Source of the DNA: Cycas panzhihuaensis
Lineage: Eukaryota; Cycadophyta
Direction: 5' to 3'
DNA: 64,000 nucleotides
Assembly (NCBI GenBank): GCA_023213395.1
Contig: CM041465.1
Span: 86,435,741 to 86,499,740, forward strand
Shown here: piece by piece, positions 45,415-58,040 of the stretch
Layout of the letters: each line of letters starts with the position of its first letter
Numbering within the stretch: position 1 is the first letter of the stretch
Program-made: the position numbers and the translations under genes
The notes under the pieces: generated by a model
Seen by the model: only the letters and a program-made list of their open reading frames with translations
Told to the model about the DNA's origin: nothing
Databases searched by the model: none

Positions 45415-46495
45415 ATGAGGACAGTAGGGTACCAGGAGGCATATATACCAAAGCTCAAACAAGAGTTACAAGCCCTACCAGCTCAATTCCAGGCCAAGGT
45501 TAAGCAAGTAGGATGGGGAGACTACATCTACTGTAACCCAATGTATTATGACCCTGAACTCCTGGACCAAATCCTGATGGCACTAAAGGAGGATAGCAGG
45601 AAGGCCAAAATGGATGCGACATAGTTCACACAATCACAAGACTTCCAAATGAAGGAGAAGTTCTCTTGGGAACAAAAGGTCAAAAGTTGGTGAGAAATGT
45701 GGTTGAGGAAATTGTGTCAACCCAACACTCGAGTTATATGCGGTGGAATTCATGTAGCAGACATTATTGATGTTAGACTTCAATGGGTGGCAAAAGTAAT
45801 AAATTCCATATTTTTGTCCAAACAGAAGTATACCTACATTCAGAGAGGCATGATGCGGTGTTGTTAAAAATTTAGGATGGGGAAAAGTGAATTGAGTGCG
45901 AATTCTTGGCAGAGAACATGAGGCAGCAGCTCAAGGAGATTAGGACACACCCATTCTGACATCCCTTCTTGCTTTTTGCTATTTTATTCTATCAGTGTCC
46001 AGATGTGCAGCTGACCAGGACTACCATCTCCCCTTGGGAGCCAATCATCAAATAGTGGGTAGCAGAATTTCCAAACATAGTTAACAGCCTAGAAGAAAAG
46101 AGAAGAGTACAAAGACAAATGCAGAAAGTGCTTACCGGGTTACAGAAGGCACCAGGCATAACCATTCCTCATCGGACAAAACAGGCTATCCATAGACGAG
46201 GTAAGAGGAAGAAGGGAGAAGAAGAATCAAAGGAGGAAGAAGAAGAAGTAGAGGCCTCCTGGGAAGAATGGGAAGACTTCTCTCAGGCAACGGAGGCAGG
46301 GGAACCCTCGGCACCTCCTACACCACAGGACAAAGCAGGACCCATAATTCAGTTGATTTAGGAAATGGAGGAAGGGTATAAAGCTGAGATAGCTTCCCTT
46401 CAAGACAAACTTAAAGAAAAGGATGCTATCATTGCCACTCTAACACATATCAATGAAGAGATTTTAGGAGGAGGAGGCGGGGAGGCGCCTTGAGA
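45415..46495 (+). pseudogene. Extra sense ORF between integrase and 3' LTR, function unknown
   Basis: A coding-like stretch of roughly 350 codons if stops are ignored. It starts MRTVGYQEAYIPKLKQELQA (45,415; open to 45,624) and contains GWGDYIYCNPMYYDPELLD. It passes CGGIHVADIIDVRLQWVAK around 45,740-45,800 and HPFLLFAILFYQCPD near 45,960-46,010, then an open piece 46,119-46,361 with a Lys/Glu-rich tract and a proline-rich end. The C-terminus reads EIASLQDKLKEKDAIIATLT, a likely coiled coil. No transmembrane segment is obvious. Its position matches the extra or env-like ORFs of some plant gypsy elements, but I recognise no family. Confidence 0.6.
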
Positions 46496-46587
46496 TAGGC
46501 AAGGAGGGATACCCCAAAATTTTGAAAATTTTTGGAGTTTTGTTGAGCAAGGATGCTCAAACCCATAGCTGATTGACACAGGATAGA

Positions 46588-47396
46588 TGTTGGGGTATAA
46601 AGTAATCCTATGGCTATGGGAAGACCAGAGGTAGGTCAGGTAACTTTGAGATGTGTAAGTGCGGACCATCTGGCAGTGCATGCGAGGTAAAGCAGTGAAG
46701 AAATCGGCGTGCAGGTGCATTATGGCGGTGCATACCTAGAGCAGTGCGTATGGCGAGGCGTGCACGGAGAAGAGGCAGGCAAAGCGGCGGTATGCATGAC
46801 AAAGGGACGGTGAAGGCTGTGGTACCCGGACATACGTCTGGACGTCTGACGGAAGAGTCATTAATTAAGTGCCTAACAAGTGATTAATGAAAGGTACATA
46901 TGACTAAAGGGGTATAGTTATGACGGTAGTCATAACCCTTGACCAAAAGGTACCAACAAGAGCACTTAAGGAGAATGCGCATGAACCACCAAGTTAGGGT
47001 GAGGCGATTATCGGTACACAAAGATGCGGAAGCCGGCCGTATGTGACTAGTTGGAGGCGGCATTGAATGATAAGTACCATCTGGGGTATGCATGTATATG
47101 AAGGAATGTATCTTTCTTTGGAATGCATTCCAGCCTCTCTGTAATTAAACTGATTACTTAATAAAAGGAAGAGTTACGTGGAAAGCTGTGTATTCTTTGT
47201 GTGATGATGATGAAGTGCTGAGTATGTGTTGATTTCTATGCTGCTGTGTATCATTATGGTATGATTCTGTGAAATATATGTGGAATGTATGTGAATAACC
47301 ATGTTGACAGTATCCTGAACTAGACTATAGCACTGTGTAACCTTGACAAGTGTGAGGGTATCTCATAAGTGTAGTAAGACACCTCATAAGTCAACA
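46588..47396 (+). repeat. 3' LTR of the nested gypsy element
   Basis: About 809 bases matching 36,904-37,721 with scattered substitutions and small indels; ends cataagtcaaca at 47,396, followed by the target copy cccct. The region upstream (caggataga) is purine-rich and may be the polypurine tract. Confidence 0.92.
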
Positions 47397-47401
47397 CCCC
47401 T

Positions 47402-48635
47402 ACCCTCCTTCGTCGACACCACTACTTCACGCCACCCATAGTTGGGAGTAGCTTGAGGAAAGTGAATACAATAAGGGGTAACGCTCCTCCAGCCACCTAG
47501 TCCCTAGGTACACCTTTTGCTTCCTTTAGTCCTCTTTCTTTCGCTTTCCCCCCTTCACCTCTATGGCTCACTAAAAGGGAAAGAAAAGAAAGGGAATTTA
47601 TATATATCATTTACACCTAGTTAGCTTGCTTTCTTGTTTGACAAAGTGCATGGGATAGGGATCATATTTATTACATGTCTATTTGTTGCATGGTTAGTTG
47701 AACTTGCATCCCTTGCATACATCCTGCATCACACATAGCTTCCTTGTTAATTCTCTTCCTTTCACATTTGAAATTTAATGGGATCGAGGATATGCATATG
47801 TGAGTAAATGAGTGGTTTTGTCTATGCTATTATTTTCCTTTGTTTGAAAGAACTTTCTTGCGCACAAGAACACATTATCGTATACACAACTTCATCAACA
47901 TACACTTTGTATAGCAACCCACATGGAAAAGTATTAAAACATTTCTATTAACAATGACACTCTAAGACCACCTTAGATGTAGCACCTTAAGGGCATCACC
48001 CTTTCAAGGCCCCATTTTCCTTTGGTCATTGTTTTACTTATGGTAGCTAGGCCACCCTAGTGTGACCTTTAGGTCAGTTCTGCACACGTAGGATCGATCA
48101 CCTTCCCAATCCTTCATGGCGCATACCACCGATTTCCTACCTAAAATTAGCTCTCTCATATCCCTTTTCATGCAAGGAGCTATTCCCTCACTGTCCTCTC
48201 ATTCTTCCTTTGGCCATCCAAGGCGGAAGGGCCCATTGTCGAGGTTACTTAGGGCGGGGATATCCCTCATTTCTTTATCACTCCCAACCAAGGTAGAGTT
48301 GCTACAAAGGCGTTCGTGCACCATTTGCGAGTCCAGAACACGCATTAGATGCATAGATGCCCTTTATGGATGATTTCTTTTACTTTCCCAATAGATCCTT
48401 AGCCTTGAAACCCTTTGTTGGTTGGTTTGATCTTAACCAAGTGTGGTCATCCCCCCCTTAGGTGCGATTCCACTTTGGTAACCATACTAGGGGCACGCTA
48501 GTAAGGGATTAATCCTTTCTCCCTTCATGTTGTTGCTACCTCCTTTCAGAGTAAGCTCTCCTTGGTTTGTTGGGTAGGCCCCAACACCTATTACACCACT
48601 TCTCTTGTCCTTCTAATCTTTAGGGGGAACTTGTA
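47402..48635 (+). repeat. 5' LTR of E1, second part
   Basis: Continues the E1 LTR after the nested element. It is GC-rich, non-coding and shares segments with the E2 5' LTR, notably the gacatttctcttgtcgcttg block at about 48,636, which matches the one at about 54,333 just inside E2. The junction with the interior is therefore put at about 48,630. Confidence 0.5.
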
Positions 48636-51255
48636 TGTGACATTTCTCTTGTCGCTTGTGAGGCCTTCCTCCTTTGTTGGGAGACCCTTCTTATCACTCT
48701 CTTCCTTTATTAGATTTTGATTTGACTATGGAGGGATTCCCTTCAGACTGGGCATATTATGCCTATGCATCTGAATCACATGAGCCTTCTATCCCTTTCC
48801 AAGAGCCCACCCAGGAGAGTGAGGACCCTATCTTTTATGTGCATGACCCAGAACACCTGCAAGTTCACCACCTCTCTACTCATGAAGTAGAGTAATATTC
48901 TCCTCTAGAGTTCTACCACCCTAGTGGTGATTCTCATGAAGATCACCCCATGGGGTCCGCCTTATATGAGGTCCTTCTACCTCTTATGATCAAGCACATA
49001 CCCCTCCTGCGAATGTTGTGAGCCCTTGTGATGCTTCCAAGGCGCTTGCCTCCAACCACATCCTAAGTGGTTTGAGAGAATCTTCTTGACATTGCACTTC
49101 CTTCCTCTACATCCACCTTATCTCGTCCATCTCATTCGACTCCCTTACCTACGATGAGGATGTATTTTGCTTCATCTTCCTCTCCCCATGGTCCATGTTC
49201 TTTAGGAACCACCCAAGGCATGTCCTCTTCCTAACTTGGGATGAGCATGCTCCCTTCTAGTCAAACGACTACACCTCTGCCGACCATAGTATATCTGCCA
49301 CCTGTCAAATCTAGGGGACCCATATGTGTCCCTATTTCTAGCTATGTGGGACCCCCATACACTCCCAAGTCCAACCTAGGGATTCTTCCTTTATATGCCT
49401 CAGTTACATTTCTCAATTGTGGGGGCATGGCAGAGAACTCCCTTCCTGTTTATGGGGCAGACCCTTTGCATCTGTATGGGGTCGCACCACCCATGGGCAG
49501 CACATATGGACAAAACCCAGTTCCATAGCCCTCTTTTCCATCGTCCTATATCACCTCTCATGTTGTGCCTTTGCAAGGAGGGCAAGCCCCCTCCCAAGGC
49601 ACCTTTTCCCAAGCTCCTTTCCAATAATGGGCATTTTCCTAAGGAGGGATGGCTCCCTTATACCCACCTGCTTCTATGCAAATTCCCTTGAATGCAGGAT
49701 TAGCTCCTTCTCACCAAACGGGAGGAGGTCAATATCCCCTTTCAAACTAAATCTCTCAAGGAGGCTTTGGGTAACCTTGCCTACCTCCTCTTCCACTTTC
49801 CTTTGATCCTATGGTCCAATCAAGGGCACACCCCTTTATGGACTATAGATCGACACCTCTATCCATCGAGGCGCTAAGAACCAACTTACTGCCTCATGCT
49901 CCCAAGGTTCCCAAATTCGATGGGACCTCATCGCAAGACCCAAAGGAGCATGTCCATAGTTTTTCTATGGCATGCATTGATTATTGGGCATATGACCATA
50001 TCCTCATGAAACTCTTCGATGTTCTCTTCAAGGCGATGCCCTTAAGTGGTTCTATTGCTTGCCAACACATTATATTTTTCCATTCCAACAACTCGTGGAT
50101 GAATTCATCAACTATTTTGATGTAGCTCATCCTTTCGAAAGCAGAATGAAAGCCCTCTTGTCTCTTAAGCAAGGTCACAATGAGATGAATCGTGACTTTG
50201 TGAGGCACTTCCATGACCTGCTTCACTCCATCAAGGTAACTCTGCCTGAGGAGTTGAAGAGAGACCTCTTTGTTAATGCCCTTTACCCAGAAGTCCACGT
50301 TGAAGTCCTTAAAATGGAGGCGGCGGCGTGTGACTTTACCATAACCAAGTGCTTGGCGCTTGAGGCCATTAAGATCAAAGTGGGTCTTAGAAGCCTCTCA
50401 AGCCCTTACGATAGCGTGAGGCATCTCCACCACCTTGTGAAACTAAAGTCTAATAGCCTGCTAGATCTTCTTCCCATCCAACGGAGAAGACCTTAGATCC
50501 CCTTACTTCTACTATACGTTTGTTCAAATATACCATGAAGGAGCTTAAACTCCAAGCCCCTTCATCCCCTACCTCATATAAACCAATCCACCAAGCCTCT
50601 CAAGTCACTCCCCAAAAGGTCAGTAATACCCAATCTTCTCAAATGATGAAGCAGTTCCTCCCTAGAAGAAGTGGTGTTCCATCGACGATGAGTGTTTTCA
50701 TAAAGATTCACAATCTTTGGGCCTAGCATCCTAAAAGCGCCTGGCGTGATTCTTCTCTCAAACGAGCGTCTAGGCCAAACTTAGACCAACTTTGTCACAA
50801 GGATCCCTTCCCCAAATAAGAGGAACATGATCACAACAACTAGCAAAAGGGCTGAAATGAGAGTTCCCCAAACCCTCGCCTGTCGCAAACCAAAGAAAAG
50901 GGTACAAGAGACTCATCCTCTCCATCTAGTTCTCTCGGCCGCCGCACTCCTTCACCCTCTCAATCCCAAAACAAGGGAAAGTGAGTCATTTCGATGCTCA
51001 AGACCATGTTGTTCTATGCCTTAACTTGACCCCAAGCGGCTAAAGTGCTTGATGCCTCTTCTTCCATGCATCACCTTGATCCTCTTTTAGAGGTCCCTCC
51101 TCCAGAAATCCCTGTGCTTCCCAAGACTGTTCACATGTGCCTTGGTAGATTCTGATTTTCGAATGGTGCTTCCTCAACCTACCGCAAAGGGGAAGCCTTT
51201 CTGTATTATTGACGACCTTCACATCATCATCGTGGGGATGTCCATGATGGACATC
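48636..51255 (+). pseudogene. gag (and start of protease region) of Tat-like E1
   Basis: The N-terminal piece is open at 48,674-48,895 with FDLTMEGFPSDWAYYAYAS, matching E2 at 54,410-54,480. A Pro-rich linker follows (YGVAPPMGSTYGQNP). The capsid region begins FDGTSSQDPKEHVHSFSMAC (about 49,918), passes through a frameshift near 50,030 and stays open at 50,059-50,496 with GHNEMNRDFVRHFHDLLHS, TLPEELKRDLFVNALYPEVH and CLALEAIKIK. The tail (51,140-51,255) matches the start of the E2 protease region and ends at MSMMDI. Internal stops show it is not functional. Confidence 0.8.
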
Positions 51256-51640
51256 TATTTCCCGGCTACTAGGAATGAATATGGACAAGTTGACTCAAGT
51301 AAGCATAGGTATGCTTCTCCCTTTTCACTTTTATTATTTCTTGGGAAAGGTAGATAGAAGCATTGCCTCATTGCACGATTGACTGCTTCATTTGTATGAT
51401 CGCCTTGCATCCATTACTTGATCATGCTGCTTATCGTACTATTAGCCTATGACGACACTTGGGACCTACCTTTTACATGGTATCCATCCTCATAACACCT
51501 TACGACCCTCCGTGCCACCTCCACATCACCTCAAGCCTCACTTGACTTGTATGACGTTCATACCACGACCTTATGTCCTAGCATGACCTTTCTGGGAATT
51601 CTAGCCCCTGATGCCTTATTTGGTCTAGTTCTCGCTGTTT
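51256..51640 (+). repeat. Truncated LTR fragment between E1 and E2
   Basis: Starts with the block ggctactaggaatgaatatgg...ctcaagtaagcataggtatg (51,264-51,313) and runs through cctatgacgacacttgggac near 51,447. The same series starts again at 51,641, so two LTR beginnings lie head to tail about 380 bases apart. It is probably the remnant of the E1 3' LTR. Confidence 0.55.
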
Positions 51641-54300
51641 CTGGGCTATCGGGAATGGACTCGAGATGCATCGACTCAGATAAGCTTAGGTATACGTTCT
51701 CACTTCTCCCTAATCTTGTTTGAATGAGGTTATTTAGCGTAGACTACTTGACATATGCTTGCCTGCCTGTATTGCTTCTTTGCTTGATCATAGTGCATAT
51801 GCTTCTGACATACTTTCGACTATGACGACTCACAATGGGGTATTCCTCGGTGAATGTTACACCCCATATGGCCTGACCACCGCCGTCTCCATGACCCCTC
51901 GGGATGCCTCAGCCAGTCATGTTCGCCCTTTTTATGACATCTCATGCATGTTGCAGTCTCTTCCAAGTCTGATTGAATCCTTGGTTGAGACTTAGTTCAC
52001 TTTTCTAGCTACTTATCCATCACCTGGTTACTCCCCGGTATGTTCCATATTAATTTACTCTTAATATTAACTCCAAACCCTTATTTCTGCTTATTTTACT
52101 TGTTTTTCGTTTCGATGCGAATGCCATTTGTAAACTTAGCGGTGCTATGATCTTTGTCGCATGATCTGTGAAGTTCTGTGAGCATTGTTTGAATTTTTTA
52201 AATCACACGATAGTTTCCACTTTTTTCGTAGAACTACCATGTGGCACTCGCATATCTACATCACCCTAACATCCCCAACATTCATCTGTAGTGAGTATGG
52301 GATAAAATAGGATTTCCTCTTCATTTTGAAGGATTCTTAGCTCATTTTTATAGAGAATTCTACAAAAATCCTCCACAGAAAACTACTGCAAGACAAGACT
52401 CACAGTTGCTGCTCATTACCAGGGACCACTGCTGTCCTTATTGCTCGAGAGCAGGCGGGCTCTACATCTTGCGGTCTTCAAAGCTTCAAGGAGGATATTC
52501 TTTAAGATCTCCCAAAAGATAAGCTTCAAAGACTCTCAACTCATAGGATCACTCTCACATTTGTCTCCTCTTCCAAACCTGCCATCATATCTTACTGAAT
52601 GCTAGCTTTTCCCTACCATTTTCCAGTAGGTTCATGCTTGATATCTTCACAACAAGGTACCTTCATGTTTACTTTGAAATGCATGCCATTTCTTTCCATG
52701 TTTTGTGAGTAAATTCTAGTTTATGTGTTTTTTGGTTGCTATACTGTTTAGCACTAATTCTCTTGCTTGTTACACCATGAGCTCCCCATCATTCACTGAC
52801 TGCTTTTAGGTGGTACATTGCAAAGGATAATATAGAGAAATTTAGAGGTAAGAAGGCAAGGTCAATCCCCCTTGCTGCCCTTCTCCCCAAGGGTTCCATC
52901 CCTTACTTTCTCTCCCTTTGCACCTTTGTGCCTTTCTAGAAGTCAGATTAGGGAATTTCGAGGCTCATTTTTTGGATCTAAATCAGTGTTGGCAGCCCAT
53001 TGCCATGCTAGTTTTAGATTTTCGTTCATTGGTTTTAGGCATTGCATAAGCCCTGAAACCACTTCTTGCCAGTTAACAGTTTGCTACCCACCCAGTTGCA
53101 TGATTTGTTGTCCGTAGCATCTCGTTCTTTGGGTGCTTACATACCTTTTAGTTACCTTTTTCCTTCTTGTTGTTCGCTGCCCCATGTTCTTGCTGTAAGT
53201 TTGTTTCCCTTTCTTGAGGCTATGTGGAGGCTTTATGTGGGTGAGTTAGCCATTAGAGGCTATACTCTTGTTTGGGTATCATTTGCGATGTGTTAGTGGA
53301 AACTTTTTTTAATGTTGTTCCATTAAATAGTAATACATATGCTTAGCTTAGTTTGATTCTGTTTCCTCTAAATTTAGTATAGATATTAGATGCATTTGAG
53401 CCCTCTTGAGAGGGAGACACTTACTTGTTTGCTTGGTAGGATCTTGCATCAATGGAGTCACGTGTGGAACAAACTCATTACAGGTTAGTTCCATATTTGA
53501 TGCTTTTTGTCATTTTCCATTATTTACCGTTCACTTTTTGTATATATTGGGGAGGTAAACTAGCCCCTCTTCGGTTGTTCATGGCATCCATCGTCAACTG
53601 ATATACATCTTGTAATAAGTGGGCGGAGGCGAAGAGATGCGTAGCACTCCATTTAGACGCCATGTCCAGGTATTTTCCTTGTCCTTGCATGTTTTCTTTA
53701 TGGTGTTATACTTTATGCACATGCTTGCATAGTTAGAAACACATAAGAAACCGAAAGAGGAAAAGAACATACTTTTATTTTGCATATCTTTTATCTAGTG
53801 GTTAGTCTAGTATATTTAGATAGTTCATTTCATGTTAGAACTACCCACACCTTGCCCCTTTGGCCAGCCTACACCTAGACGCCACATTTTACATACATTC
53901 TCATTCTCGTGTTGCCTCATCACTTCCTTGAGAAGATGCAACGTGCCAGGTTCTCTCCTCCTCTTTCTGGCCATCCGAGGGATAGGAAGGCCTCGCCTTA
54001 TGTAGCTACCTAGAAGCAGCGGGCACCTCTATAGGTCCCGAATCCATGCTCCGGTGCATGGACGTCCTGTGAGGTGAGTCCTTGCTGTTTAGCCCTACCT
54101 AATCTTGCATAACTAGTCCTCTTGCTAAACGTAGGGATACCACCCTGCGGACTGACATTCACTAACAACCATCTTTTTGAGGCCCGATAAGGAACTAGTT
54201 TCGCTTCCCCTTTTCGTTAGTGTTCTTGCCTATAGGTAGCCTTCTTATCCAGCTTTTCAGTTGGATAGCCTCCAACATATTTGTTTCATCCCCCTTTCAC
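51641..54300 (+). repeat. 5' LTR of E2
   Basis: Similar in order and sequence to 62,540-64,000, with extensive matches such as tttagcgtagacta near 51,734 and 62,657, ttgcttgatcatagtg near 51,780 and 62,703, and the acaagactca.agttg.t block near 52,395 and 63,281. The cctttgtgcctttctagaag block recurs near 52,923 and 63,802. The 3' part shares a cccgaa.c.tgctc.gg.gca segment with E0 near 5,287. The end at about 54,300 is estimated from the start of gag-like homology with E1. Confidence 0.65.
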
Positions 54301-54399
54301 TTTCTTCTAATAACGCTCATAAAGACGTTGCATGTGACGTTTCTCACGTCGCTTGCGAGGTCTGTCGCCATTGTTAGAAAACCCATCGCATTGTTCCCT

Positions 54400-56150
54400 T
54401 CTGTTGTCAGATCTCGATTCGACAATGGAAGGTTGCCAGTCTGATTGGGCATATCACACCATGGTCTCAGGAACTCAAGAGTTCCTCGCGTCAGATCTGG
54501 GATCCACCCACGGTGATGATTCCATCTACTATTCAGGTGACCAGTTTCACCCTTCTGACCTTCATCTTTCTGCTCATGCAGTAGAAGGCTTGCTTCTTTA
54601 TGAGACCCACCATCGATTGGTGAGTCTTATGAGGGCGCCTTGAGGTCACGATATTTGAGATCCCATCGACCTCGTATGGTATGAGGATACCCCTCCTGGG
54701 CGTGGTTGGGCGATTAGCCAGTACTTCGAGCAACTCGCCATCAACCACGTCTAGGTGGTTGAAGAAGTTTTGCATGGTATAGCGCCTTCTTCATCACTTT
54801 GCACCTCTTATAACAAATGATCCCTCCACCCATGTACACTTGTCCCATGCTGGTGTCCACACCTACTTCCGGGATGAGTGTTGCACCATATATTTCTAAC
54901 TACGGTCCTGTACATGGGACACATTGTTCACATGTCCTTTCTCCAGCTTGGGGTTAGTATGTCGTTCTTGAGTCAAATGAATACGCCACCTTCAAACATG
55001 GCACATGCGTTCCCTAGTAGGCCTAGGGGTCCTACTAGTGCCACTGCTATCAATTATGTAGGACCCGCTCTCACGTATGTCCAAAACCCATCTGGTGGTC
55101 CTCCCCTTTACTTGCCCCCAGGTTACACGTCTCAACCTTGGGGGTAGGGTAGGGGGAACTATCTTCTAGCTTATAGGGTGAACTTGTTACACCCATATGG
55201 GGTTGCACCACCTACAGGTGGCCCATATGGGCAAAATCTGGTCTCGCACCCTTCGTTTCTTCCATCTAGCATAACTCTTGTTGCCATGCCTTCGCAAGGG
55301 AGCATGCCTCCCTTCAATTTACGTAACCCTCCTTCCGGTGAGGGCATTTCCCCAAGGAGGGATGGGTCTACCACCCCCATCCATTCCTATTTCTTTACCG
55401 TTCGTCGACCCTTTGGCCCATGTAAGGACATGTCCCTTCATGGACTATAGGTCGACGTCATTGCTCTGTTGAGGTGTTAAGAACTAATCTGCCGCCTCAC
55501 CCTCACAGAAGTTCTCGGAGTCGATGGGACTTAAATCATGAACCGGTGAGCATGTGTGTAGTTTCTCTATGGCATGCATAGACTACTGGGCTTACAACCA
55601 CATCTTGATGAAGTTATTTCTGCGATCCTTGCAGGGTGATGCCCTTAAATGGTTCTACTGTCTTCCTGCCCACTCCATTTATTCATTCCAGTAATTAGTG
55701 GATGAATTAGGTCAATTATTTTGACATAGCTCGTCCATTCGAGAGCGGAATGAAAGCTCTCATTTCACTCAAACAAGGTCACGATGAAATGAATCGTGAC
55801 TTTGTGAGGCGATTCCATGATCTCCTTCACTCTACCAAGGCCACGTTGCCTGAGGAGTTGAAGCGAGATCTCTTCGTCAATGTACTTTGCCCCGAATTGC
55901 ATGTGGAAGTCCTCAAGATGGGGGCAACCACATGCGACTCCATGATCACGAAGTACTTGGCATTAGAGGCTATTGAGATCCAAGCCAGACTCAAGAAACC
56001 TCTTAAGCCCTCACAACGTCATGAGGCACTTCCCGACAAAACTAAACCTTCAGCACCTACGAGGTCTACCTCTCATCCTCTTGAGAGGACTCTGACCCCT
56101 TACTTCCATTATACACTCATTCGAGTGCACAATGAAGGAGATTAAACTCA
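54400..56150 (+). pseudogene. gag of Tat-like E2
   Basis: The N-terminal piece has STMEGCQSDWAYHTM, aligning with the E1 start. The Pro/Gly linker YGVAPPTGGPYGQNLV lies at about 55,190-55,240. The capsid part is open at 55,750-56,145 with GHDEMNRDFVRRFHDLLHS and TLPEELKRDLFVNVLCPELH, then TKYLALEAIEIQARLKK. Between linker and capsid, stops near 55,450 and 55,690 interrupt the frame. It is the E1 gag counterpart and less than half of it is open. Confidence 0.82.
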
Positions 56151-56749
56151 ATCTCCTTCATCGCCAACTTCCCTAAATCAATTCGATAAGCTTCTCATAT
56201 GGTTCCCCCAAAGGGGTAACACCTAACCTTCTCAAGCAAGGAGGTGATCCTCCCTTGAGAAGAGGTGGTGTTCCATCCATGGGGAATGTTTTCCTGAAGC
56301 TTAGCGTTGTCGGGTGCAACACCCATGTGATGCCACATACACGATTTATCTCGGATGGGCGCCGAGGCCCAATCTCGATCAACCCGTTCATAGGGATCAT
56401 TCCCCAAACATGGGGAGGCGTGATAGTAATGTTCAACAAAGAAACAACTAGAACTGGGATAGATCCCCCAATTCTCACCCTTCGTATGGTAGAGGGAAGG
56501 GTGTGCGAGGTTCATCATCCTCTTCGCACTCCACATTGCCGTGCTCCTTTACCTTCGTGATCTGCTACAAGGGAAAGAAGGTGCGTCCAGTGCTTGAGAC
56601 CACTCTGTTGTATGCCTTAACTCGGTCTCAAGCCACTAAAGAGGTAGCTGGTGCCTCTTCATCCACATCTCACCTTGATCCTCTTCCAGAAACTTCTCTT
56701 CTAGAACCCCATGTGCTTCCCAAGACTATTCTCGTACACCCTGGCCATT

Positions 56750-57420
56750 ATAATTTTTGAAGGGCACTTACCTAACCTACTACGAAGGGTAAGCCCATCT
56801 CTATCATTGACGAGCTCCACATTGTCGCTATGTCCTTGATGGATGTCTTGAGAAGCTGCCCTGAGCAACGTGCTCTTCTTCTTGAAGCTCTTGGCCAACA
56901 AGATGCTTCCATCCATGTGGTAGGTGCTACCTCCCATGGACCACCTGTCATTTCATTTGATCCCAGAGATCTCTCGTCTCCCAGTAAGCAGGAGAAGCTT
57001 TTACATTACCTATTCGTCATTACCATTAACACTCTTGATTTTATCATAAAGAGGACCATTGTAGATAATGGCTCTTCGGTTAATGCTATGCTTGTGCGTA
57101 TGCTCAAGGAGCTAGGCATAGTAGCTCTTGAGTCTGTCCCTTAGAAATGCCAAGGGTATGATGGGATTAAGAAGTCCCCTTTAGGGACAGTCTCCTTTTC
57201 CCTCACCTTAAGAGGGAAAACTATTTCTGTCGAAGTTGTTGTACTCAATATCGATGTGGAGTACAACCTCTTGTTGGGCTAACCATGGCTCGACCAAATG
57301 GGAGCAATCTGCTCCATACATTGGGGGCAACTTAAATTTGTCCATAATGGATGAGTTAAAGTTGTCGCCCGTGAGCCTATGCCATCTCACACCTCTCATC
57401 TAACTGCCGGGCCATCTTGA
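56750..57420 (+). pseudogene. Aspartic protease region of Tat-like E2
   Basis: Open at 56,830-57,144 with a start-like MSLMDVLRSCPEQRALLLEA and the active site KRTIVDNGSSVNAMLVRML (D-N-G-S-S, the form seen in Tat-type proteases). After a stop at 57,142 it continues with YDGIKKSPLGTVSFSLTLRG, VEYNLLLG, a stop, and PWLDQMGAICSIHWGQLKF, the usual GRPWL end. It would process the polyprotein; two or more stops inactivate it. Confidence 0.85.
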
Positions 57421-58040
57421 CAATGAATAGTGATCCTAAGGAGGCTACCCCTTTTATCGGACCTTTGTTTCAGGAGATCGACCGTCATCAGTCGAACCCT
57501 ATGCCATGTCATGAGCTAAAATTAGTTAGGTTTGCCCCTATTGGTATAGGTGGTTATGGTTACTTAGCCATCACAAGTGATTACGAGTCGATAACGAGGA
57601 TTATGAGCCCTCTCCTCGATGTGTCACCCTAGTTTCCACGAGCACCTAAGGGATATCTCGTCGGATATTCCTACTCCTCCTCATTCTACATTGGCTCCTG
57701 AGCTGCTGGTCCTAAACCAACCACCTATTTTACCTTCTCTCAGCTTCCTTGAGCGGTTTCTCGTAGGCGCCCGCGTCGACTAGCCACTCGTAGAGGCACT
57801 TCTTCTTTGCGCTCTAGATCCTTGCGTAGGACTAGAGCCACTCCTCTCGGATGACCTTGCCCACGTGATCGTCGTGTCAAGTCCGTGCACTCATCTGGTT
57901 ACGACCATAGTGAGTTTCTTTGGTAGGCCTAGCCACCTTTGGGCCTACCCTTCATCACCTATCTCCTACCCTACATGTGACTACCCCTACCCACCATGGG
58001 ATCTAGGCACATCTCTTTCCCTCTTCACGGCTGCAGAAAT
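57421..58040 (+). pseudogene. Pol linker after the protease, then end of recognisable pol
   Basis: A 71-codon open piece (57,417-57,632) has HELKLVRFAPIGIGGYG; after that come Pro- and Leu-rich fragments (PPILPSLSFLERFL near 57,725). In the family this region links protease and RT. No RT motif (GIIRPS, FGLTNAP or DD) follows, so the pol region is cut here. Confidence 0.45.

Larger units (their letters stand above)
36904..47396 (+). mobile_element. Full-length Ty3/gypsy element nested in the E1 LTR
   Basis: A 10.5 kb element with LTRs of about 0.8 kb at 36,904-37,721 and 46,588-47,396, both starting tgttggggtataaagt and ending cataagtcaaca. The target duplication cccct is exact (36,899-36,903 and 47,397-47,401). 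A primer site follows the left LTR. Interior order: gag with zinc knuckles, protease, RT, RNase H, integrase, a tandem repeat tract and an extra sense ORF before the 3' LTR. The coding part is broken by stops, but domains are long and easily read. The FLDDW active site resembles non-chromoviral gypsy lineages; I do not assign the lineage. Confidence 0.93.
34815..51640 (+). mobile_element. Tat-like element E1, interrupted and truncated
   Basis: The 5' LTR is in two pieces, about 34,815-36,903 and 47,402-48,630, separated by the 36,904-47,396 insertion. The interior (about 48,640-51,255) holds a gag region and the first part of the protease region. It then stops abruptly: after a reading matching E2 up to MSMMDI (51,255), the sequence changes to the LTR start block. 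The next 0.38 kb (51,256-51,640) looks like a truncated 3' LTR that runs into the 5' LTR of E2. No RT, RNase H or integrase is present. Confidence 0.6.

Noticed and set aside
48116-48373. 85-codon ORF in the E1 LTR
   Set aside because: Lies in LTR sequence, not conserved as a frame in the E2 LTR.
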